From Stictocephala bisonia (lineage: Eukaryota; Arthropoda; Insecta; Hemiptera; Membracidae), in the NCBI GenBank assembly GCA_035578905.1, contig JAQJVL010000290.1:62001-126000 (forward strand): a stretch of DNA of 64,000 nucleotides, read 5' to 3'. Below, piece after piece: positions 10,395 to 22,530 of the stretch; the first letter of the stretch is position 1; each line of letters starts with the position of its first letter. The translations under genes and the position numbers were made by a program. The notes under the pieces are model-generated. The model was not told the origin of the DNA. It did not search any database and saw only the letters and a list, made by a program, of their open reading frames with translations.

Positions 10395-13195
10395 ATGACT
10401 CAAAATTACAGTTTTCCCCGGGAACAATTAAACTGGTTCACCAAAATGCTCAAATTGCTACTAATAAAATAGACGAGCTTTCGCTTATTTGTGATGAGCT
10501 GCAACCAGATGTGTCCGTAGTCTCTGAACACGGTTTCAGGCATGAAACCATAAATCATTTCCAAATTACGAAATTTCAATTAGCCAGTTATTTTTGTCGA
10601 AAAAAACAATAAGGGGGGAGGTGTGGCACTTTTTTTAAAGCAACCATTAAAACTTGCGCCATTTATAGTTGAAAATAGTACAGATTTTGACTTTGAGGCC
10701 AATGGTGTTTTATCACTCCAAGTTTTATCAATCTCCTTAGGGAAAGTATGTATAATCGGCTTATACAGATCACCTAATGGCTGTAACCACTCTTTCTTTG
10801 TCAAGTTAGAGTTCCTATTAAATATATTATTTTCAAAGTCAGTTAAGTTTTTGTTACTAGGAGATCTCAACATTATTGTAATGGAACCCACCTGCCCCCT
10901 CACCCAGCGACTTCGCGATATCTTAAGTACTTTCAATTTAAATTGGTCCGTGAACTCACCTACACGAGTGACTGCTATGTCGAGTACTGCCATCGACAAC
11001 GTAATTACTAACATACCTCATGCGACAGTCTCTGTTTTGAACACTGCCGTATCTGATCATTATGCACTCGGGGTTGTGGTTCGTGGATGCACTCTGGAAG
11101 CCCAATCTTCACCAGTTAATATTGCCAGGAAAATTAATTCCCAAAACGCCAGTCTACTCAATAATCTGTTAAAACGTGAGACATGGCACTACTTGAATAG
11201 CTATGATAATGTTGATGACATGTACCATGGTTTTCACAATGGATTTTTTTATTATTTAGACATAGCCTGTCCTTTCAAGAATGCAAAACAGTCAAAACCA
11301 CGAGTTTTCTTATTTCTTTTTTCTTTTTTCATATATTCAGTTCTTATTTCACGAGAAAAACTCAAATTCTTTAACAAAATATTTGTAACAACCCAAAACG
11401 AAAATTTCAGAACCTTTTTCAGAAGATATAGGAGAAATTATAGAAAAGTCATACAAGCTGCTAAAGCCTATGATGCCAATAAAGTTTTGAGCAATAGTGA
11501 GCATTTTTCAAAAGCCGCTTGGAAAATTATCAACTCGTCAGCACAACAGTCAAAATTATTCAATAAATCCAAACCGATTGAAATAAAAATTGGTGAAGAA
11601 ATAGTTCAAGATAAATTAACTGTAGCAAAAGAATTTAACAAATATTTTACCACTGTAGCTTTACCGGACACAATATATAACAAACCCCAATTCATAAACT
11701 ATATTTCAGAAACAGTTGCATCTATGGCCTTGATCCCGGTATGTGAGAAGGAGGTGGCTAGTGCCATTCAGAGACTACGCCCAAAAAAAACCTGCGATGC
11801 CAATGGGGTCAGCATTTGCTGAAGCCACTCACAAAATTGATAAATTTTTCATTTGAATCAGGACGTTTTCCGTCACTTTTGAAGACAGCAAAAGTTATTC
11901 CAATTTACAAAAAAGACGACCTTTACTCAAGAGCAATTATCGTCCAATTTCAATTCTTCCTGTCTTTAGTAAAATTTACGAAAGGATCTTCTATGATAGA
12001 CTTTCAAGCTTCATTAAGAGTCACAATTTATTGAATCCAGAGCAATTTGGATTTAGAAAGGAAAAATCCACAATTGATGCAATCAATAAACTTTTAGACA
12101 CTGTTGTCGATGGCTTGGAGGGTAAAGAACAAGTGCTTAATATTTTTCTTGACCTCTCCAAAGCATTTGATTGTGTGCATCATGAGACACTGTTGCACCT
12201 TTTAGAAAAATCTGGAGTTAGAGGTTTACCACACAGCTGGCTACTTCGTATCTTAGCGATCGGAACCAGTGTGTACAGATTTCAAATGTAACTTCAAATA
12301 AAAATAGAATGCTTCATGGAGTCCCCCAGGGTTCGGTCCTAGGGCCACTTCTTTTTTAATCTATCTCTGCAGATTGAATACAGTGATCCAGAATGGAGAA
12401 CTGATTCAATATGCCGATGATACGACTCTCTGTATTAAAGGAAAAACATCCAAATAATTAGAAATCACAGCTTTTATAGAGCTAAATTCTTGCATTCAAC
12501 ATTTCAGTGAACTGAATCTAAAATCAAACCAAACCAAATCCAACGTAATCAGTTTTTGTCTCCGACAGCAGGAACTCCATTCTCAACCTCATGTCTTCTT
12601 GGATGACACTCTTTTAGAGGTGGTAAATTCTACAAAATTCCTTGGAATGTTCCTTGATAGGGGACTGACATGGGATGACCATATAGACCACGTTTGTGGT
12701 AAAGTTGCTTCAGGCATATATGCATTGCGCAATCTTGCAAAGTTCTGTGTGCCTAACGTCTTAATCATGGCCTACTATGGCATGTTACATTCACATCTGG
12801 CATACGGAGTGAGACTTTGGGGAGGTTGTGCAAAAAGCAAAATGGAAAGAGTTTTTAAACTTCAAAAAAAGGCTGTCTGAATAATTGCTAAATTGAACCA
12901 CAGAGAGTCATGCCGAAATTTTTTTAGGGAGTTAAAATTGCTGACTTTACCTTGCCTTTATATGTATGAGGTGATACTATACTGCAGATCACGTTCTTTC
13001 TTGATTCGTGGCAGAAACGTTCACCAATACTACACTAGAGGCAGGGACAACCTCCGAACACAGCAATATAGATTGGCACTATCAGACCACATGCCACATC
13101 AGGTTGGTGTCAGACTAATCAACAAACTCCCTGAAGGATTTCCAATTAATAACCAAACTCAATTCAAAACTCGACTTAGACACCTCTTGGTCTAA
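10395..13195 (+). pseudogene. LINE ORF2: endonuclease and reverse transcriptase, broken
   Basis: This polyprotein nicks the target and copies the LINE RNA. The endonuclease begins around LVHQNAQ (10431) with VVSEHGFRH, then a frame shift near 10610 in an A/G run. It resumes with GLYRSPNG, FLLLGDLNI, NSPTR, STAIDNVI and VSDHY, all APE-type motifs. Another frame shift at about 11815 precedes the reverse transcriptase: AKVIPIYKK, the palm A box FLDLSKAFDCVHH (about 12146), GVPQGSVLGPLL (about 12318-12353) and the catalytic YADDTT box (about 12409). The C-terminal part 12599-13195 (STKFLGMFLD, LRLWGG-like, LINKLP) is interrupted by a TGA at 12878-12880 where related proteins have Arg, consistent with a CGA to TGA change. 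Further shifts lie at about 12030, 12290 and 12360-12600. Confidence 0.9.
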
Positions 13196-13499
13196 AGCGT
13201 TCTATTCTGTGGATGAGTTCATGATGAGTCGCTGGGAAGATTAAGATTAAATAGCAGGACAGGAAGGCAGTGTGATTGTGGCTGTATGAATGTTAGAAAT
13301 ATATGTATTTGAATGTGGGGTGAATGACAATTTGTTGTTTAGTTTTAGAATTTTAATACATTTTATATATTATACTTATATTATGTTGACGATTGCATGA
13401 CATGTCAAAAACTGTTACTACGCAATTAAAAGCTTATTTATTTATTATTTATTACTCTTCCCCCACTGTGTCATGGCGACCAGAGCGTTAGGCCGCATG

Positions 13500-14255
13500 C
13501 TGCCGGGCCAATAGCAAGCTCCGCCCATTTTACGTCATTAACAACATTGACAATTGGTTGGCTTGATTAACACCAACGAATCAAGCTTAGAGCGATTAAA
13601 TTAAATCATTTTTTATATTTTTTTCTTTTCTTTTTTATATGGCATAGTTGACAATATATCTTGCAATTGCCAAGTCAATATTGTACATTGATTATATAGC
13701 TAAATAATTTAACAAAGTCAGTATTAACTATACACAATTAAATACAAATATTTACAAAATAAGACAACTAAAAATACATAAAACGTATTTACCTTTGAAT
13801 AAAGAATGTCGGAACTATTTTACATGACCTCCAGCCACATATTCCTTGACGCTGTAATGGCATTTATCAATGAGGTATGTTTTTACCTGACGCCGGAACT
13901 TCGTGCAATCGGACTCCATCTTCAGTGCAGTTGGTAAGCTATTGAAGAGTTTGACTCCATTGTATAAAAGGTTACGTTTAAAAAAAGAAGTAGAATGAGA
14001 AGGAATGTTAATCATGTGGTTATTGCGGAGGTTGTAGGTTGTATTGATATTCAAATAACAATCAATAATAACAATAACACAATGTTTAATAATGTAAACA
14101 ATAAATAGCATTTACAAAAACTTGTTCAGTTCGTTTCAGTTATTGTTTCAACCAAACGCTGTTGTATAAATTGAAACTTGACGGTGGAAGTTAATCACGC
14201 CCTTGAAGCAAGCTAACAGAGTGGTGGAAAGATTCCCCTCTGCCGCTGGAACCCT
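13500..14255 (-). mobile_element. 5'-truncated LINE fragment (3' part)
   Basis: Minus-strand copy of a different LINE family, keeping the end of ORF2 and 3' sequence. Its closest relative in the window is at 55.06-55.4 kb. Both contain ATTCAAATAACAATCAATAA and, on the plus strand, the GTTCAGTTCG/GTACAGTTCA tract. The boundaries are estimated from where similarity to the second copy fades. Confidence 0.7.
13815..14111 (-). pseudogene. C-terminal end of LINE reverse-transcriptase ORF2
   Basis: The minus-strand frame ends with the stereotyped tail of insect LINE ORF2 proteins: TYNLRNNHMINIP, then a basic stretch, LLYNGVKLFNSLPTALK, KFRRQVKTYLI and HYSVKEY before the stop. This tail follows the reverse transcriptase in full elements; the catalytic domain is absent, as expected for 5' truncation. 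No intact start is expected. It does not match the C-terminus of the 12.6-13.2 kb LINE closely, so it is a separate family. Confidence 0.75.
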
Positions 14256-15416
14256 TACATGCCCTAAATATAACACACAGGTCACTTTCTACCCGGCCAA
14301 ATTATAGTATCCTCCTTCCTTTTTATGGTTACTTCTAAAGAGTTTTATGGTTAATAAAATATAGATAACATAATAGCAACTTCCAAAGCGCCATTAGTTT
14401 GTTCGCATTACATTTATTAAGAAGTAGAGTTGTAGATATGTACATGTTACCTGTATTTATTTATTGAAAGACTTTATACTATTATTATTTTATTGTGAAG
14501 AAGGAATATTTGCGTGTCCATGAATTCTTTTAAAACCCATTCAGAGAATTTCCGGTCGTAATTGCCTATTTATAATGGTGAATGGTATATAAAGACATTG
14601 TGTTGATATGGCACCAACACTCGTTTGTCAAAATAACCAACACAACTTCATGTAAACCACGTGGTTTGGATTCTACAAAAACATTTTAATTATTAGAAAG
14701 CGCTAATTGTTAGTAAATTGCCGTTCCTCATAATAGTTAATTAAGTATCTATTTATAACCAAACACCACGTGGCCATCAAACATCGTCCTGTAACCGTAA
14801 TAGAACATAGTCCCGTAAGTCTCTCACATCAACCTTTAAATACTTTAACGATTGTTTCATGTCTAAATCTGATTATAAAAATAACAAACCTTGGTGATAA
14901 CGGCCAAAGAATTGTTACGACATTCCAAAGATGGGTGTAACGGGGCTTAAACAACACGGAGTGTGGCAACGTCGCACCTCAGTCTGACGACTGACTAGGT
15001 CACAAGCCTAGGTAACAATAGGCCATAGCAGTATATTGTAGTCACGGACTATTTGCCTGTGTCTACTAATATAAATGTTAGGGAGGGACCGCTGAAAGGT
15101 CAAACACGTAAGTACTGGATAAGCCGTCCCTTCTAAATTTTATGAATTTTATATTTTTATATTTTAAAGCTCTGGTATTATTGTTTAATTAAATGCACGT
15201 GATGTTCTAGTGTCACGTTTAAAGTTAATTAACACTGATCTTAATCATCCTTATGTTGTAAACTACAGGTACGTTTTAGTCAGATATTTCGTAAAAAATA
15301 TTGGCAGACATGATATACATCACCCGTTGCACCAACAGAGAACAAATTTAGGACCAGCCTGGACTACCCCCATCCAACCCCGCTTGTTAATATACTCAAT
15401 CCTGTCGGTGGTGAAG
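14256..15416. other. AT-rich stretch, no gene recognised
   Basis: Nothing identifiable on either strand. A 78-codon frame at 15210-15446 ends inside the SINE-like tail and is not supported as a gene. Confidence 0.45.
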
Positions 15417-15477
15417 GCCCATATCTTGACTATCGGCGTCTTATGAATAAATAAATAAAAAATAAATAAATAAAAAA
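15417..15477 (+). mobile_element. 3' end of SINE- or LINE-like repeat
   Basis: GCCCATATCTTGACTATCGG, then CGTCTTATGAATAAATAAAT and an A/T-rich tail. The same 3' segment, with three or fewer differences, ends the minus-strand SINE at 41.1 kb. How far this copy extends upstream (perhaps to about 15330) cannot be judged, because the upstream bases do not match the other copy. Confidence 0.7.
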
Positions 15478-15821
15478 GACCAGGGGCTTTATTATGAGGT
15501 GATCATATCATTAGTTCAGCTGGTAAGTTGTCAGCAGGTTGTTGACGGACAGACATGTGTTTTAATGTATGGGCACGGGGTGATCTGAACATTGCATGTT
15601 AAACATATTTTTCTTCTTAACAGAAGATCGGTGGCATCAACGCATTTACATTATTTGAATGTTCTAATACGGGGGTTTATGTTAAACTAATGTTTAAAAT
15701 TGTAACTAGAATCTACATTTTCCGGTGAAAACCGTGTCAAGGTACTATATACAATATTTACAAGTTAACCAGACGTTCCGCCCATACTGTCATGTGGCCC
15801 CAACTTTTATCAGCCAACAGA

Positions 15822-16290
15822 AGTTGCAAGATACTGACATACTAGTGATTTTTGATGTAGAATCATTGTTCACTAAGGTTCCAGTACCCGAAACAGTTTA
15901 AATAATCAAAGAAATGCTTAAGAACATTTTAGCGGAGCTAGCTGAACTATGCCTCACATCCACTTATTTCTTCTTCGATGGAAAGTTCTATGAACAAACT
16001 GAAGGGGCAGCTATGGGTTCACCTCTATCACCAGTTGCAGCTAATATCTATATGGAAATATTTGAAAAGAAGGCACTTGAAACGACTTATTTAAGCCAAA
16101 GCATGGTATCGATATGTAGATGATGTTTGGGCTGTGTGGCCACATGGTAGAGAGATATTGGATGATTTTCTGAACCATATTAATTATATTCAGTCTAATA
16201 TCAAGTTCACGGTGGAAATCGAGAATAACGGAAGTTTGCCTTTCCTTGACGTTTTAACTTTGAGAAGAAGAGGACTGGACGAATAGGCCA
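15822..16290 (+). pseudogene. Penelope-type reverse transcriptase, broken
   Basis: Reading from about 15822: DTDILVIFDVESLFTKVPV carries the first catalytic Asp region, followed by a TAA at about 15899. The frame from 15914 gives STYFFFDGKFYEQTEGAAMG and SPLSPVAANIYMEIFEKKAL, which is typical of the family. A frame shift near 16095 leads to AWYRYVDDVWAVW, holding the YVDD catalytic motif, then NIKFTVEIE and SLPFLDVL. Everything before the palm is missing or unreadable. The protein primes and copies Penelope RNA; here it is a relic. Confidence 0.9.
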
Positions 16291-16689
16291 CTCTGTATAC
16301 CGAAAGGTATAATATACGAATAGATATTTAAATGCTGCTTCCAATCATCATCCGCCACAGAAGCATGCAGTCTTAAACACTTTAGTTAATTGAACCATTC
16401 ACATTTCGGACCCAAATAGTTGGAAGAAAGAAAGACAAATATTACATTCAACATTAAAACAGAATGGATATTGAGTTACAGAAATCAGTAATATTATTGG
16501 AAAAGAGGAAAGAACAAGAAAATAGAATAGATACAAGATAAGATAAGGATACCTAAAAAAAGGCATATCTACCTTACATAAAGAGAACAACGGAAAATAT
16601 TGGCGGGATATAAAATAAAGAAAATATAAAGACCATTTATAAGCCACCGAATAAATTGAAGAATTTTCTGAGGCCAGTCAAAGATAAAA

Positions 16690-17023
16690 TCCATTAGCTA
16701 TGCCTGGAGTATATGAAATACCTTGAATTTGCGGGTCAGTCTACATAGGGGAAACCAAGAGGTTAATTTCCACAAGGATTAAGGAACATATAAGGCATAC
16801 TAAGAATGAAGATACGGAAAAGTCTGCAGTTGTTGAACATAGCACAAAATGTAATCATGGAATTTTATTTGATAAAACTAAATTCCTTGCCAACATACCA
16901 CATTACTACCCGAGAATCGTAAGGGAAGCTATAGAAATATATAAAAGAAGAAACAATTTTAATAAGAATGATAGTATGCGGCTTCCAAAGACGTGGGAAC
17001 CCATTTTAAGTAAGTTGAAATAA
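16690..17023 (+). pseudogene. GIY-YIG endonuclease domain of Penelope element, broken
   Basis: Around 16703-16790 the frame reads GVYEIP, then after a stop CGSVYIGETKRLISTRIKEH: the GIY and YIG halves, here GVY and YIG, and the conserved Arg. AVVEHSTKCNH and PRIVREAIEIYKR follow, with Glu positions typical of this nuclease. The frame ends MRLPKTWEPILSKLK with a stop at about 17021. The region 16300-16690 between the two domains is too decayed to read beyond short scraps. Confidence 0.85.
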
Positions 17024-17290
17024 AATGGAAGAGTCAGCCATATTGATTTTCTTCGGCCAATGAGCGTAGGTCACGTGGGTCGTCCCTCCGCGCCCCTCTC
17101 CAGCATACCTGCCAAATCAGTCCCCACCCCACCACCTGTTATAAAAGCTGGAAGGTCATTCGCCGATCTCAATCTCAGAGAAACCACTGAGAATACCACA
17201 TCACAGTATGGCCGAAACGTCTGGTTATGTTGTAAATATTGTAGATAGTACCTTGACGTGGTTGTCTTCGGAAAATGTAGATTCTAGTTA

Positions 17291-18278
17291 TGACACCGGC
17301 CGCTTAAGTTCTAAGTTTAAATATTGCCTTGAAACGAACAATTAAAGATTTTAATAATTTACTAAATTCTTCAGGGTGACTAAAATATCATTAAATAAAT
17401 AGAGAAAAACCATGCTTTAATGGGATTCTTATCCTCAACTACTCACTGCAATTAAACAAGCTTTAAAAGTGGTCTTTTGAAACATAATGATATCCGTTTT
17501 AATTATACATTTGTGGATAATGGTAATGTAATAGTGCCATCAAACTGATAATTAAAATTCCCCTGTTCAATAGTTCAGTGAGTCCACTATTGGTGTTTGG
17601 CCGTGTCGACAAATTGCCTATTTGTTAACATTGAAGGCCTTGTTTAACTGCCAACCAACGGCAGGTTTTTAACTGAAGGACTGTTAACCCGGACTACACT
17701 CCAACTGTGTGTCAGCGTGAATGTTACTTGTCATCTTTATCTATAACGTTTGCTGTTGATACTGACTTTTTCTTATACTATCCTTATTTAATATAAGTAA
17801 ATGCAATATTTGAAATAACAGTAGTTTTCGACAAATGAACGGCTTTGGTTGAAATTAACTAAAAGAAAAATTTCATGATGTGATTATTCTTGTTACTATA
17901 CGATAATTTTGTACGTTACATGGGCCATTCTAGTTGCACGTTCTGTACCTTATGTATTGAAAATGAAATTGAATAAGCAGTACGAGACAGTAAAAAGACT
18001 TGCTTAAAGCAGATATGTTTGACGTAAGGCTGCAGCAGGACCTGCCTGAAGACAGAACACCTTTGATGATGATGATGACGACATGTTACAATTGACTTAT
18101 GTAGTTTTACATTACTTATTTTCTATAGTAATACCTTACTAATAAAATAACTTATTATAATTATTTAATTTGAAGAAAATTTCCATTATTTCATACAGAT
18201 TTGGAGTTATAAACTAAATGTGACAAATAGAGATCTTTAAATTATTTTAGGTTGAAGAATGTTATGTCAATACCACTA
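17291..18278. other. AT-rich stretch, no gene recognised
   Basis: Nothing identifiable beyond a (GAT)n run at about 18066-18080. Confidence 0.45.
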
Positions 18279-18340
18279 TACTTGTACGGGTAGGCGGTCG
18301 GGTCAATACCACTGTACGTGTACGGGTATTTATGTTTTAT
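18279..18340. repeat. Copy of dispersed GTACAGTGGTACTGACCC repeat
   Basis: Two units of a 40-odd-base repeat (TACCACTGTACGTGTACGGG, GGTCGGGTCAATACCACT). The same unit forms arrays at 45.55 kb (opposite orientation) and 54.96 kb (same orientation as here). Confidence 0.75.
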
Positions 18341-19770
18341 TCATAATTTACACTCCCAATTATTCATCTATGCTATGATATTTATCCTCAGTTATAAGTC
18401 TGAAACACCTTGGCCAGGTTGTAATGTAAGTCATAGTTCATACTAATGCCCTTAGCTCAATACAATAAAGAACATTAAAGGTCTATTTACAGACTTAACT
18501 CATTACTTATGTTTAGATATGGTATAGTAAATACTAATAATTACATCCATTAATAATGTATAGGTGTTTGGCTTTTTAAATATAGTTGTAATTATATTTA
18601 ATAATTAAACATAATAATAGTAAAAAATATAATCTACGATTATAAAAATGCAATCTCTCTTCAGCAAACGTTTATTGGCTTTAAAGCAGCAATAAAAAAG
18701 GACACGTTTCCAATCTGCAGTTAACAGACAAACATTTACTATTTAAAGGAACTAGTTCACAATGTGACGTTACTAATTTCCTCAATCCTATGTGCCTTAC
18801 TTGCAGGTTGGGGGGTGTTTATGAATACTTCCTCTATTTATGAACGATTCATAAACTTTTTAATCACTAATATAGCGTGTACTATCAGTTTGAACTCCAG
18901 CAATCATTATTATTATATACGACATCTATTTTATAGAACAACTAATTCGGTAGTTCATTAACGTCTTATTTACATTTTAAAATTTGCATTAAATGAATTT
19001 ATTTTCTCAATCATTCTTTCCGCTCTCCCGTCCGTAGTAGCCAGGCCCGAGACCTAAACAGTTCCTGCCATGGACATCGAATCCACGTCACCACAAAGCA
19101 GGGTTGTTAAGATAGAAATAATATCGTTAGGAAAGGGATTCCATAGGCGGTTGGCTGATGTGGTGAATGATCTATCATACACTGCAGTTTATGGGGGGGC
19201 ATGCGCAGAAGTAATGAACCTGAGCGGCAACAACTGGTACTTCTTTGAGAAATAATTTCAGACCTACAAAATACCGTTTGGGTTCCACGATAAGTAGATC
19301 CTTTAGTTTCCCTGGTTAGGTTAGGTTAAAAGACTAAAGAGAAAGCTACCAGAGATAAACTGGGAGGTGGGCCATTCCCAGTCATTCCCCTTATGAAACG
19401 GCTGTCAAGTGACGCTCGCGGCCCGTGACTCAGAGGTTCAGGTAGACAGGGCGCGATTTACCCAGATTTTTGATGGGGCGCGATTTACACAGGGCGCGAT
19501 AAATAACTATTTGTAAGGATTATTGACGTAGGTTAGTAACAAATACGTAACTATCTCATCTACCCCCACCACAATCATTCTTAGGTTATATCTTTATGAC
19601 GGCAGTATTATGTTTAAATAAATACACACAACACATAAAACTAACTTCACAACATAGCTGGAGTTGCCAAGAGTGGCGAAGGAAGATGGTTATTGTTCGT
19701 TCTTAATACTGAACGCTGTTTTAGGCTTTATTTAATCACGTTTAATTCAGAAAACTTTTTGTAGGAAAAG
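18341..19770. other. Mostly AT-rich, no secure gene
   Basis: A 61-codon frame at 19070-19255 starts with CTGCCATGG, a good start context, but resembles no protein I know. At 19450-19505 GGGCGCGAT occurs three times in 55 bases. No transposon ends recognised. Confidence 0.4.
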
Positions 19771-19774
19771 TCTC

Positions 19775-19890
19775 AGTTTCAACAGAATGGCTCATGAATA
19801 CACATAACCTCGCTCGACTCTTCTTTATCCGGGAAACTTTTGGCACTATGAAAGACGCTTCCAGCTGACTTGTATAATATTTTTTAAATT
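19775..19890. repeat. Dispersed repeat family, copy 1
   Basis: GGCTCATGAATACACATAAC, CTCGACTCTTC and TTGTATAATATTTTTTAAAT match the reverse complement of 57115-57225. A third, internally deleted copy lies at 51815-51912. The nature of the element is unknown. Confidence 0.75.
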
Positions 19891-22225
19891 TATACGGTTA
19901 GAGTTTCATTAAACCCGAATTCTTTCAACATTTCATTTGATTTTTAAATTAAGATAATTTAATTAACATTTATCTTTAAGTTATTTGAATATTTTTTTTC
20001 TTAATTTAACTCATAATAGCTTAGAAACAGTTAATTACGTATTTAAAAAAATAATGGAATTTTGTGTTAGTCTTAACACAACTGTTCAAATTAAAGATTC
20101 TAGTTCAATTTTATTTTTTTAACGTATATTTAAACGGATTAACTGTATATTTTTCTTACCAAAGTATTCAATCCAATTGGTTTTACGTAATTATTAAAAC
20201 TTTAGTAATGTTATATTGAAAAATGTCTTACTCAAATAACGATTCATTTTTAATAGCAAAACAAAGCAAATATAAAGACTACAAAGTGTTTTAGATTTGT
20301 TAATATTACAGTAGGCAGTACATTTCTTCTTTTTCCTACAATACAATTTCCTAAGTAAGTTTTATCAATTAATATTTGTTAATTTAAAATTAATTTAGTT
20401 GTAAGAAAATTTTATCAGGAATTTCTGTGTTCAATTAATTATTATGTTTCAAACAAGTTTATTTTTAATAGTGTGATTGTTTATTTAAAAACCAGAATAA
20501 CATTCAAAATTTCCAAAACAACTCTTGACATATATATTCTAAATCTTTGTATAAAAATAATAATTAAAAAAACTTTACACACCTTTTATTTGATTTAATT
20601 ACGTATCAAAATTAGTTCAGTTTTGTGCTTACAGATACATTATTTTACTGATAGTAAAACTGCGATAGTTGTCACTTTGTACATGGTTGATTATATCTTT
20701 TTACCCCACTTCGGCATTTTCCTTACAACTCATCTTAAGCTACTTTTGTAAATGAATAACAGTTAAAATTTACATATAGTGTAATTACGACCTATCCACA
20801 CACCTCTCATGGATTAAATTAATTATAAAACCAACTATAAAATAATTTAAAAATCCACCTGAAATACTACATATAATTTAGAAAATCATAACTTTAAACT
20901 GTTTTGGATCAATTAGAGTGATATCTAAATTGGAGTAATAAATACCTCTCTATCGTAAGTTCAGAAGTCCTCTCTAATTAGAACTTGAGTATTCTGAGGA
21001 TCACTAATACTAACTTATTAGTAATGAGGTTACAGTCAGTAATTGACTCTTGTATTAGATTGGCGTTTCTATTAGTGCTTCTACCGCGAATCGTTACTGG
21101 TGGTTGAAGGTAAGTTTTTCCTCGACAATAATATATATATTGAGGAGGTAATTCATATTGAGGAAATCAATAGGAATTCATAGCCCACTGGCCTTGCGTG
21201 ACTCTGACACGGTCCATTGGTCATTATGTAGGTTGGCAATATCATGAAGCAATCTTGACATTTTTCACATCTATGTGATTTTATTCTTAGGGTTAGTGTA
21301 AGCTCCAAATATAAAAATGTATATATTTCTTAATTTTTCTATACTTATATGATTTTATGTTAAGGTTTTGGAAAAATGACCAGGTTCTATACCTAAATAT
21401 TTTTTTAAATAAAAAAGACGTATCAAACTGAACTATGGGTATTGGCATTATAAACATGTTTTATAACATTATCATTAAGCGAAAGGTATCCTTATTTTTA
21501 TAAAACAGAATACCTGTTAACAACTAAAATTATAACAGACAGTTCTAAGAATTGTCATTAAAATATGTACTTTAGCTGTCTGGTATGTTTAAATTTTTAA
21601 GATAAACAGCAGAAGAAATAATAATAGTTATTTACATTTGGCGAGTTTGCTATTTTCTTTAAGTAGAAGTGAGCAGGCAACAAAACGTTGAGGGAACTCT
21701 TATTAAATCATACTTAACAAATGAATTCTGTTGGCGGATCATATAATGTAACATACGTTCATTCAGAGCAGCCATTTACTGATGTGAATAAGGTGACCGT
21801 CTAATCTCACAATTATTTAAATTCACGGCTTTTTACTAGTAAATATTAATCCTATGAACTTGACCCTTTGAATTAACCTTTTGAATCCATAGCAATTTTT
21901 ACCCTAAATATAAATAAAAAAATATATAAAAAATTGCACTATTAACTATGTATATTATATTATTCGTATATGGTTTTTTCTGCTAAAGACGAATATGACA
22001 TCCATGCCTTATTATAACAAATAATAGCCGAGATATTTAAGAAACTGTTAGGTTAGTTATAAGTTACCTGGTATTTCGGTGGGCACATCTCATATATATC
22101 AGAAGGTTCTTATTCAAAGGCGTGACTCTTTTTACAAAATCAAGAGTAATTGAACGATTTTTAATTTTTACTAAAAAATTGTTTCTTTTGGTGAAAAAAG
22201 TCTCACATATTCAAAAATATTTGTT
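19891..22225. other. AT-rich stretch, no gene recognised
   Basis: Nothing identifiable on either strand; no long open frames. Confidence 0.45.
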
Positions 22226-22229
22226 AACT

Positions 22230-22530
22230 TATAACCTAAACTAACCTAACATAACCTAACCTAATTTAACCTAATATAACTTAAATTAACCTATACTAAC
22301 ATGACAAAATCTGTCTTAAAGTAACCTAAATCAAAGTAACCTAACCTAACCTAACCTAATCTAACTTAAATTAACCTATACTAACATGACAAAATCTGGC
22401 TTAAAGTAACATAAATCAAACAAACCTAACCTAATATAATCTAATCTAACTTAAATTAACCTATACTAACATGACAAAGCCTGGCTTAAAATAACCTAAA
22501 TCAAACTAACTTAACGTAACCTAAAATCTT
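22230..22530. repeat. 85-bp tandem repeat with CCTAA tracts
   Basis: ATACTAACATGACAAA recurs with ATGAC at 22301, 22386 and 22471, exactly 85 apart. Units contain TTAAATTAACCT and GGCTTAAAGTAACCTAAATC. The middle unit contains four perfect CCTAA units, the complement of the insect telomeric repeat TTAGG. Confidence 0.9.

Larger units (their letters stand above)
8230..13452 (+). mobile_element. CR1-like LINE retrotransposon, decayed
   Basis: A non-LTR element with the expected order: ORF1 (coiled coil plus SGNH/GDSL esterase), ORF2 (APE-type endonuclease then reverse transcriptase), about 255 bases of 3' untranslated sequence, and a short A/T-rich tail (TTATTTATTTATTATTTA) at about 13434-13450. 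Esterase-bearing ORF1 is a known trait of the CR1 group of the Jockey superfamily; clade assignment is inference. The 5' end is unclear and target-site duplications were not found. Both ORFs carry stops and frame shifts, so the copy is not expected to be active. Confidence 0.88.
15703..17290 (+). mobile_element. Penelope-like retroelement, decayed
   Basis: It encodes a Penelope-type reverse transcriptase followed by a GIY-YIG endonuclease, the diagnostic arrangement. It is bounded by inverted repeats: 15703-15810 is the reverse complement of a longer right segment, 17141-17290, with landmarks TAACTAGAATCTACATTTTC, AGGTACTAT and CCAGACG. Inverted terminal segments are known for Penelope elements. 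A TATAAAA at 17140-17146 lies in the right segment. Many stops and shifts make it non-functional. Confidence 0.88.

Noticed and set aside
19070..19255. Small 61-residue protein gene
   Set aside because: A good start context alone is not enough; no homology, splice or promoter evidence.
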